Notes under the pieces: model-generated
Told to the model about the DNA's origin: nothing
The model's input: only the letters and a program-made list of their open reading frames with translations
The model's database searches: none
Shown here: one piece after another, positions 1 through 7,002 of the stretch
Layout: each line of letters starts with the position of its first letter
Numbering within the stretch: position 1 is the first letter of the stretch
Translations under genes and position numbers: made by a program
Source of the DNA: Candidatus Segatella mututuai
GTDB lineage: Bacteria; Bacteroidota; Bacteroidia; Bacteroidales; Bacteroidaceae
Direction of reading: 5' to 3'
Length of the DNA: 12,259 nucleotides
Assembly: GCA_002439605.1 (NCBI GenBank)
Contig: DJOI01000057.1
Location: 6,313 to 18,571, forward strand

Positions 1-2
1 CT

Positions 3-1067
3 TCACTTAACCTTCACTTTCACCACCACCTTGGCATGGTCAGGATCATTGGTAATCATGAGCACACGAGGATTCTTCGAGCGCGACTTCTTCAATTCTG
101 CGGCAATGGCTGTCACCTTGAGTTTGGCTGTCTCGCCAGGACGAACCTTAGTTTTGTTGAGCGAAACCTGAAGTCCCATGGTAAACATCTGCATGCTTCT
201 TATCTCAAGCACCGACTTTCCTTCGTTGGTTATCAGTATTTCTCCCTTCACCTTCTTCTTGGTGCCAAAGCTACCCAGGTCGAGCGTAGTGGTTGAAAGT
301 TTCACTTTAGGTGCCTCCGCCTTGCCTTCTGCAGTAATGTTATCGAAGTTAGGCAAGAGAACAGCCGACACACCGATTTCGTTCTCGGGCGAAACCTTGT
401 CACCGAGATGTGCCCCAAGATAGATGGAAGTCTGATTCAGTCCTAAGTCGCGCAACTTGCGTGAATCGAGCACAACGGTAACCACACCGCTGTGACGTGG
501 TGCCAACTTGGAAGGCGACACCTGCGCTGTGAGATAAGGAGGCAAGTGCATCACCACAGGCCGCAACACCTCGTCGGTAGGATTCATGATGTGAATACGC
601 TGCACGGGGCGGTCGCCTCGGTTTATGTCATCAAACTCCAAGTCCTGTACATCGACCTTCAACTTGCCCAACTGATAGGAGTAGTTTCCTGCAAAATCGA
701 CCACTCTTTCCACCACCTTTCCTCGCATGGTAAGCACGAAAGGCTTTTCGCCTGCATTGCTGAAGAGTCCTATCTGCTTGATGAAAGTCCCCATCTGCTT
801 GGCATCAAAGGTTGCCCGTACAAGGAACGAGTCGCCCGGAGCGATTTCTCTCTCAGGATATTTCACCTCGGTGCATCCACAACTCTTACGTACCTGACTG
901 ATACGCAAAGCCTTGGTGCCAGCATTCATCAATGGAAAATCCACCGTCACAGGATTTCTAAACAACACCTGTCCACAATCTATCGTTTCTTGCTGAGTAG
1001 TGATCTCTTGCGCTGATGCCGAAACCGTCATCAGTGATGCCATCACCCATACACTCATCTTTTTCAT
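3..1067 (-). CDS. DUF1573 domain exported protein
   Basis: The 354-residue product begins with a basic N-terminus and hydrophobic stretch ending in SASA-Q, a typical signal peptide with likely cleavage after residue 19, so it is expected in the periplasm or outside. Residues ~28-118 match the DUF1573 Ig-like pattern: an 'F..N.G...L.I..V..SCGCT' segment with Cys63-Gly-Cys65-Thr, then a Pro/Gly turn and 'F.S.AG..P..L.+.G.V'. Residues ~255-353 look like a second Ig/ASH-type domain ('LDLGSFGTKKKVKGEILITNEG'). The role of DUF1573 is not established; such proteins are common in Bacteroidetes envelopes. The gene lies 74 bp downstream of the macroglobulin gene on the same strand with no terminator seen between, so co-transcription is likely. 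The ATG at 1067 gives the complete signal peptide; another ATG three codons later would also work. No Shine-Dalgarno is visible. The stop codon lies just inside the window. Confidence 0.85.
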   Translation of the reverse strand: MKKMSVWVMASLMTVSASAQEITTQQETIDCGQVLFRNPVTVDFPLMNAGTKALRISQVRKSCGCTEVKYPEREIAPGDSFLVRATFDAKQMGTFIKQIGLFSNAGEKPFVLTMRGKVVERVVDFAGNYSYQLGKLKVDVQDLEFDDINRGDRPVQRIHIMNPTDEVLRPVVMHLPPYLTAQVSPSKLAPRHSGVVTVVLDSRKLRDLGLNQTSIYLGAHLGDKVSPENEIGVSAVLLPNFDNITAEGKAEAPKVKLSTTTLDLGSFGTKKKVKGEILITNEGKSVLEIRSMQMFTMGLQVSLNKTKVRPGETAKLKVTAIAAELKKSRSKNPRVLMITNDPDHAKVVVKVKVK

Positions 1068-1141
1068 CTGTTCACTTTGTATTTAACGGTTTGTATATTC
1101 TATTCCTTATTTCATGCCCTATTATGAAAAGACAAGAAGCA

Positions 1142-4100
1142 TTACTCCGTCACACGCAGTCCGTAAGCCTCTGCCCTACCGCCGAATTCCGGGCTGTAGG
1201 CGCATTGTGCCGCACAACTGCCGCTTTGGTAATCGCCCTTTCTATCTACATAGTATTCCATCTCGACAATATGCTTGCCTTTAGATAAACGGTCGAAATA
1301 GAAATTTGTTGTATAGTCTTTTGGCGACACATAGCATTTCATGTCCCACTGGTAGCCGCTGGTTTGGTAGACTGGCTCCAAGCAGGCTGCACGCTTGTCC
1401 ATCACTTGCACGAAGTCGTAGTCTCTGTCGGTGGTGATGGTGAGGACGACCGTCACCTTGTCGCCCACCTTGACATTCTTGGCAGCGGTAACCTTACGAC
1501 TTATCTTAATGCCCGACTCAGCAGAAGTGATTTCAGCAGATGGCTGGGTAAACTGTGCATAGACCGCTCCCCAAGAAGTGCCGTCGTTCTTTTTATCCAC
1601 GGTCAGCGTCTTGGCTGCACCCAGCTTGCCTACCTTCACATAGCCAAGTCCTACGGTGGCCTTAGGAAGAGACAAGTTCTTACCATCCAACTTCAAGTTG
1701 GCGTTCTCGGCATTTTTCTTCAAAGCCTCTTCCTTGCCGTCCAAGAAAGCATAGACCGCATTCACGGTATTCACTGGAGTATCCCAAGCTTGGGTACGCT
1801 TCGACTGGAGCAACCAAAGTTGCATTTCATTGATAGCTTGCTTGGCTGAAATATTTTCAGAAATGAAAGCCTTCTTAGCCTCATCGCCCAACAGTTGCAT
1901 TGTCTCTATCGCAGCCACCTGGGTAGGTATCCTATAGTCTCGCCAACTATAATAAGCCTTGCGAGTATCGAAGTAGCGTCCCACCTCCGGCTTGTAAACA
2001 GAATACTCGTTGATGCTCCGCAGATAGTCAGTAGCCTGCTGTTTGTATCCATTTTTGGCAAGAACCACAGCGGCAATCGCCTTACCATAGATGGTAAACT
2101 CGCCATTCTTATCCACCATCTTCTTCAAGAGATATTCCTTGTCGGAAGAAGCAGAAGTACTCAACTTCTTGCCATCCAAAACGAGGATATAAAGATAATC
2201 AACCGCATCCTCACTTGGGCGAAGATGCTTTTCACCTTTCGCCTCTTCCTTCTTCATCTCCTTCACTTCCTTGGCAGTCTCATTCCGTAAATAAGAGAGA
2301 GCACGAGCAAACAAAGGATTGATGTCGCTCTGATTACCAATCATCTGGTCGAGACGAACCATCATCTTGACTACGGCGGTAGTCATGCAGCGACTGCCCA
2401 TCATCCCCTTCCACCAAGAGAAGGAACCATCATTGTTCTGCAATCCCTTCAACTTCGAGAGTTGGGAACTCAAGCGTTGGCTATTCATCGATTCATCGAA
2501 GTAATTGACGAGCGCCGATTTCTGTTCGCTTTCCTTGTCGGCATCCATCACCCAAGGAGTCTCGTTGAGAATAAGATTCTTGAGTTCTTGATTCTTCTCC
2601 AAGCTGCTCATCAAGGAGGATGTTGGTTTGCCAGAAGCGGTATTGCCTGATGCAGAAGAAGCAGAAGTACCATTCGAAGCTATCTCCTTCTTCCAAAGTT
2701 CTACTACCTGTTTGATGACAGGAGAAGACTGCATGATGTGGCGAGCAATGCTGTTGCTATAGATTGCCGCCATCAAGGAGATGGCATTGTCGTCATCCGT
2801 TGGATTGCTAAGAGAAGGCAAAGCCTGAATCATCAGCCAACTGGGATTATTGGTATATTCGACTGTCATCTTGGCATCAGTGACATTCCCTGCAAACAAA
2901 GAAGAGAGGTCGAAATCCTTCGTTCCTTTCTCCGTCAAAGTGAAAGGCAAGGTATTGGTGACGAGTTCGCGGTTGCTCAGCACAGGCAAGTAGTGCTGTT
3001 CGCCATCGCTGTAGCCATTGCCCGTAGCCACTACCTTATTTATATATATACCTTCTTTCAGTCCTTCCACATCGAAAGACAAGGTTGCTGTACCGTTGGC
3101 ATCCACATCATACTTCTCGTTCTTCTGCCAAACCACCTTGTTGGTCTCTGGATCGATGATTTGCATACGAGCATGGCCACCCACCTTCTTATCTGAAGTA
3201 TTGAAAAGTTTCGCTACGATGGTTGCCTTGTCGCCCTCACGGAGGAAGCGAGGCATGTTAGGCTGTACCATCACTGTCTTCTGAGCCACCGCCTCATCAA
3301 TCAAAGTTCCGTTGCGCATCTCCTTGTCATGAGTCAAGCCCATGAACTTCCAAGTTGTGACACTCTCTGGCAAGGTGAACTTGATAGCCACATTGCCCTT
3401 GGCATCCGTCTCCAAGGCTGGATAGAAGAAGGCGGTTTCGTTCAGGTTCTCACGAACCAGAACATTGTCGAGAGCCTTTTCCTCCTTACCTGAGGTGCGA
3501 GTATCAGTATTTGCAGCTTCATCCTGAGCAAGATTCATGCTGACATTTTCATTGCTCAAAGCTGTCATAGGAGCAGCCTGCATGTGATTCTCCTTTGCCG
3601 CCATGCCTCTTATACGGATGCTTCCTGTTGATGAGCTTTTCTTTTGCACGCCATATCCGACAACTACACATTCTTCCAAAGCACCACCGTAACTTCCCAA
3701 GCCCAAGGTCAAGAACTTACTTTCATCAAAATGGTCAATATCCATGGAATTGGTCAAATAGTATTTCGTAGGATAACGAGCCGACAAAGTGAGTGGATAG
3801 AAGCCATTGATATTACAAGACCAAGGATAATTGCACAAGTAGCGATATAAGCCCAGGGTTAAGTTCCATTGATGCTGCCCAATCTGATCAAGCGACTTGT
3901 CGTAAAGCACACTCAAGAGTTGTGCCTTGGCAGGTTTCCCGTCAGGCGTTGTCACCTGCAAGGTCCACTCTTCCTTCTGTCCAGGTGTCAGACGATTGCG
4001 GAATATTTTCCAAGAGAGATTCAATCGCTTGTCTGGCAAAGGTTTCCCTATCATCAAGTCCTTGCTATAGCATACGCCATCTTTCACGAAACTGTAATTC

Positions 4101-6787
4101 AGAGTAAGTCCGTCTCCATACTCTGGCTGATATGTGAAGGAACGAGTGACAATGCTGTCTCCCAACTCCCAAGCACCTTTTTCCAAGAGGCGCCCTCCTG
4201 CCGCAATAGAGTAAGCCACATACACGCCATTCTCTGATGAGCCAACTTGCAGATAGACAGGCTTTCCATCACTTGGGAATGTCTTGGCACTCTGATAACT
4301 CCAATGCTTGGTAAATACCATCGGATGACCGTCTTCCATGCTGAAGAGCACAAACTTCTGTTGAAGTGTATCTTGCTCACAGATAGCTTCTACCTGATGT
4401 TCGCCCGACTTCCGTTCAAACATACCCTCCGTCAACAAGACTGGAGTGTTTGTTGCGGCTGTTTGCCATTCACCACCGTCGAAGCGATAACGCACTTGTC
4501 CTGCGATGTCCATGCCACCGCTATTCTTATACCCAAAAGTCAGTTGTTTCAAACTATCCTTTTCCACTTGCCCAGGCAAATCGACCGTGAAAGCCGTTGG
4601 TTTGGTACCCAAAGGCAAACTCATCTCACCCTCACGACTCTCTCCACTCTCACTGACAACAGTCGCTGAGACATCAAAGTTATAGAAACGTGCGACCTTG
4701 AGGAACTCAGTCTCCGTCATACCCGACTTCAAGTCTGGTTTCAAAGGTATCTTGACTTCAAATGCGCCATCAGCATCCGTCTCACCCGTATCCTCACAAA
4801 TAGTACGGTTCATGGAGCGAGACCACCACCACGAAGAACGTCTTGTCACGTGATAGTTGACCTTGGCACCTTGCACAGGTACTCCTGCGTATGTTTTGGC
4901 TGTACCCTTTACGATAACCGTATCACCCCATGTGTACTTTTGATTCACCTTAGGGAAGGTCACCTCAAACGTAGGTCGCTTATATTCCTCGACACGGAAG
5001 GACTTATACACATCATTAACTCGCAAAGAGTAATTGCCAGTAAGTCCACCTGCAGGGAGTTCAAAATCTATGCTTGCACTACCGTAAGCATCAGATACCG
5101 CAGACTTTTCTGCTACCATCTTATAGCTGGCATCAAGCAAGCTGAATGTTACTTTCTTATCCGACTCCACACGAACGTCATCGCCATTCTTCACGAAGCA
5201 AATAGCTGTGGAATGTACCGTCTGCCCTGGTCTATAGATGGAGCGGTCTGTATATACAGACGTGGAATGAACGTCCTTTTTAGCCCGAACACCATCGGCA
5301 CTCCAAGCAAAGACGCTACATTCTGGTGTATATTTGTCTTCATCGGTGGTCACCAAGACATCTTCACGATACTTACCACAAATGACTTCGCCATTGGCAT
5401 CCGTTACATATTTCTTGGTTTTCTTCTGTTTCTTATTGCCATTGCCTCGATCGCTGAATGTCAAAGTGGCACCGCTAACGGGCTGTCCATTGGTGGCATT
5501 GACCACGATATAACGACATTTATCGCCCGGTAGCTGCTGTACCATGAAGCTCAAGTCACTGACATAAAAGAGGTCACGTTGAGCAGGCACAAGAGGATTG
5601 TCTGAGACAATCTCCATCAGGTACGCCCCCAATGGCAAATCAGAGATTTCTATGGAATCCTTGAAAATCTCATAAGCAGGATGCCCGACAAAGTTCAAAG
5701 ACTTGCTGATCTTATGCAAATCCGTAGTCTTGGAGAGCAAGGCCTTGTAGTCGTTCTTGTCTTCGACATCATAGTCGTTGTCTGCCGTTATGTTCAATCG
5801 GGCGATATTCACCGTCAACTTCCCCAAGTTGCGCACCTTGTCAAATATGAGCCATTGCTTTTGGGATGGGCGAATCACCTTTGGGAATTTGAGCATCAAG
5901 AACATCGGTTCGGTGAGACGCTTCTGCGCATTGCGAAGTTCATTCATTCTCGACCAACCGCCCCAATGGTTCAGGGCATAGTTGATATAATTGAGCTTAT
6001 CGGCTGCCTTGGCATCGGTTGCACCATCCATGAAGCGGTAGTGCTCCACAGCCAACTCGCCTGCCTCTGGAATGTCCTTATATACATGAATCAAAGAATC
6101 TATGGTTTGCAAGTATTTCGATTTCTTGACCAACTTGATGTCCGCCTTTCTGTCGAGTTGGGTCAACTGATATTCACAAAGACAAGCCGCACCTCGGTTG
6201 CCCACCTTTTTATAATAGGTAGCCATCTTTTGGTAAGCCTCCGCGGTGTTGACCTCAAAGCCGATGACATGCAAGAGGTCATGGTTGAACGAAGTTCCAT
6301 CCATGCCTTGTAGTACCAAAGGTTCGTAGGTCGTAGATTTCACCTGAGCCAACAAGGACGGATTTTCCAAAGCCTTAGCCAAGAAGCTATCAGCCTTTTT
6401 CATATTCTCCATATACTCGTCTCCGATACTGAAGACATTGGCATTGTCTGCATACATCCTGCCCAAGGCGGCATACATCACCGCCTTCTGCACAGGATCG
6501 GATGCTCGCTCTGCCTCATGCTCTATACGTTCCAATGCTGGAGCGATGGAATCATTAGAGATTCGTCCCCAAGCCACCACGCTTCTCAGTTTCGCCGCCA
6601 AGAGTTGCCCGTAGTCCTTGGAAACCGTCGCCTTGGAGATAATCTTCTTCATCACGCCGATTTCACTCTTAGGCAAATCCTTCAATTCAAAAGATCGAGC
6701 TTGTCTCCACAAGTTTTCATAGGTCTGCGCCGACATTTGCGCCATGGCAAAGAGGGCTACGACGAGTGCCATAATGTTTCTTTTCAT
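1142..6787 (-). CDS. Alpha-2-macroglobulin family protein, thioester-less
   Basis: This 1881-residue protein has a Sec signal peptide (hydrophobic residues 5-19, likely cleavage at SA-Q, residue 20) and no lipobox cysteine, so it is probably periplasmic or secreted rather than a lipoprotein. In order: an N-terminal helical region (~20-300); a segment with 'NGQPVSGATLTF' (~430-500); the MG2 hallmark DRSIYRPGQ (514-522); further MG domains, including 'RPTFEVTFP' near 605; a bait-region-domain-like stretch 'PDKRL...FRNRLTPGQ' (~917-940); a SusC-like motif (1039-1062); the A2M core 'FFYPALETD...TTWKF' (1120-1148); an alpha/alpha-toroid part with QNNDGSFSWW (1450-1459); and a C-terminal receptor-binding-like domain. 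Where thioester members have CxEQ, this one reads NPTDDDNA (1328-1335), so covalent trapping is not expected. Family members are thought to inhibit proteases or protect the envelope; the exact role here is unknown. It is probably the first gene of a unit with the DUF1573 gene. Confidence 0.93.
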   Translation of the reverse strand: MKRNIMALVVALFAMAQMSAQTYENLWRQARSFELKDLPKSEIGVMKKIISKATVSKDYGQLLAAKLRSVVAWGRISNDSIAPALERIEHEAERASDPVQKAVMYAALGRMYADNANVFSIGDEYMENMKKADSFLAKALENPSLLAQVKSTTYEPLVLQGMDGTSFNHDLLHVIGFEVNTAEAYQKMATYYKKVGNRGAACLCEYQLTQLDRKADIKLVKKSKYLQTIDSLIHVYKDIPEAGELAVEHYRFMDGATDAKAADKLNYINYALNHWGGWSRMNELRNAQKRLTEPMFLMLKFPKVIRPSQKQWLIFDKVRNLGKLTVNIARLNITADNDYDVEDKNDYKALLSKTTDLHKISKSLNFVGHPAYEIFKDSIEISDLPLGAYLMEIVSDNPLVPAQRDLFYVSDLSFMVQQLPGDKCRYIVVNATNGQPVSGATLTFSDRGNGNKKQKKTKKYVTDANGEVICGKYREDVLVTTDEDKYTPECSVFAWSADGVRAKKDVHSTSVYTDRSIYRPGQTVHSTAICFVKNGDDVRVESDKKVTFSLLDASYKMVAEKSAVSDAYGSASIDFELPAGGLTGNYSLRVNDVYKSFRVEEYKRPTFEVTFPKVNQKYTWGDTVIVKGTAKTYAGVPVQGAKVNYHVTRRSSWWWSRSMNRTICEDTGETDADGAFEVKIPLKPDLKSGMTETEFLKVARFYNFDVSATVVSESGESREGEMSLPLGTKPTAFTVDLPGQVEKDSLKQLTFGYKNSGGMDIAGQVRYRFDGGEWQTAATNTPVLLTEGMFERKSGEHQVEAICEQDTLQQKFVLFSMEDGHPMVFTKHWSYQSAKTFPSDGKPVYLQVGSSENGVYVAYSIAAGGRLLEKGAWELGDSIVTRSFTYQPEYGDGLTLNYSFVKDGVCYSKDLMIGKPLPDKRLNLSWKIFRNRLTPGQKEEWTLQVTTPDGKPAKAQLLSVLYDKSLDQIGQHQWNLTLGLYRYLCNYPWSCNINGFYPLTLSARYPTKYYLTNSMDIDHFDESKFLTLGLGSYGGALEECVVVGYGVQKKSSSTGSIRIRGMAAKENHMQAAPMTALSNENVSMNLAQDEAANTDTRTSGKEEKALDNVLVRENLNETAFFYPALETDAKGNVAIKFTLPESVTTWKFMGLTHDKEMRNGTLIDEAVAQKTVMVQPNMPRFLREGDKATIVAKLFNTSDKKVGGHARMQIIDPETNKVVWQKNEKYDVDANGTATLSFDVEGLKEGIYINKVVATGNGYSDGEQHYLPVLSNRELVTNTLPFTLTEKGTKDFDLSSLFAGNVTDAKMTVEYTNNPSWLMIQALPSLSNPTDDDNAISLMAAIYSNSIARHIMQSSPVIKQVVELWKKEIASNGTSASSASGNTASGKPTSSLMSSLEKNQELKNLILNETPWVMDADKESEQKSALVNYFDESMNSQRLSSQLSKLKGLQNNDGSFSWWKGMMGSRCMTTAVVKMMVRLDQMIGNQSDINPLFARALSYLRNETAKEVKEMKKEEAKGEKHLRPSEDAVDYLYILVLDGKKLSTSASSDKEYLLKKMVDKNGEFTIYGKAIAAVVLAKNGYKQQATDYLRSINEYSVYKPEVGRYFDTRKAYYSWRDYRIPTQVAAIETMQLLGDEAKKAFISENISAKQAINEMQLWLLQSKRTQAWDTPVNTVNAVYAFLDGKEEALKKNAENANLKLDGKNLSLPKATVGLGYVKVGKLGAAKTLTVDKKNDGTSWGAVYAQFTQPSAEITSAESGIKISRKVTAAKNVKVGDKVTVVLTITTDRDYDFVQVMDKRAACLEPVYQTSGYQWDMKCYVSPKDYTTNFYFDRLSKGKHIVEMEYYVDRKGDYQSGSCAAQCAYSPEFGGRAEAYGLRVTE

Positions 6788-6811
6788 AAGCCGAGTGCAT
6801 GAAATGTTAAC

Positions 6812-6831
6812 AAACCGTTTGGTTTAAAACC
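6812..6831. repeat. Alternating AAACC/GGTTT inverted half-sites
   Basis: The 20-bp stretch contains AAACC, then GGTTT after four bases, then AAACC after one more base, giving two overlapping inverted repeats that share the middle half-site. It lies between the candidate -7 box for the macroglobulin gene and its start codon, so it would sit in the mRNA leader or act as an operator. No regulator is encoded nearby, and the arms are only 5 bp, so chance is possible. Confidence 0.3.
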
Positions 6832-6841
6832 TAATCTATTG

Positions 6842-6849
6842 CAAAAATA
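6842..6849 (-). promoter_or_regulatory. Candidate -7 box for macroglobulin gene
   Basis: Read on the minus strand this is TATTTTTG, matching the Bacteroidetes -7 consensus TAnnTTTG. Transcription would start near 6836 and give a leader of about 50 nt before the ATG at 6787. No convincing TTTG -33 element is seen at the expected distance, so this is tentative. Confidence 0.4.
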
Positions 6850-6892
6850 CAAAAAATATCAGTTATATAACTTTACAACTAAAACTTTTTAC

Positions 6893-6900
6893 TAACTTTG
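6893..6900 (+). promoter_or_regulatory. Candidate -7 box for GH94 phosphorylase
   Basis: TAACTTTG is an exact match to TAnnTTTG. A weak TTTA at 6872-6875 is the nearest -33 candidate, with a spacer of 17 bp, slightly short. The predicted leader is about 95 nt, AT-rich, and ends in an A-rich stretch before the ATG at 7003 with no Shine-Dalgarno, as is usual in Bacteroidetes. Confidence 0.5.
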
Positions 6901-7002
6901 CATCAAAAACGTACAAATAATCTAAAAATAGCATTCAGTTTCTCGTAAGATTTCAGTTCTACGCAACAAATAAGTAAAGACCAATAAAATATCACAAAGA
7001 CA

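Noticed and set aside
4850..5533. 227-codon plus-strand frame within the macroglobulin gene
   Set aside because: It lies wholly opposite well-supported MG domains, is Cys/Ile/His-rich without motifs, and has no promoter or partner.
5681..6313. 210-codon plus-strand frame within the macroglobulin gene
   Set aside because: Antisense to the N-terminal helical region of an intact gene, with no recognisable domain; treated as a shadow.
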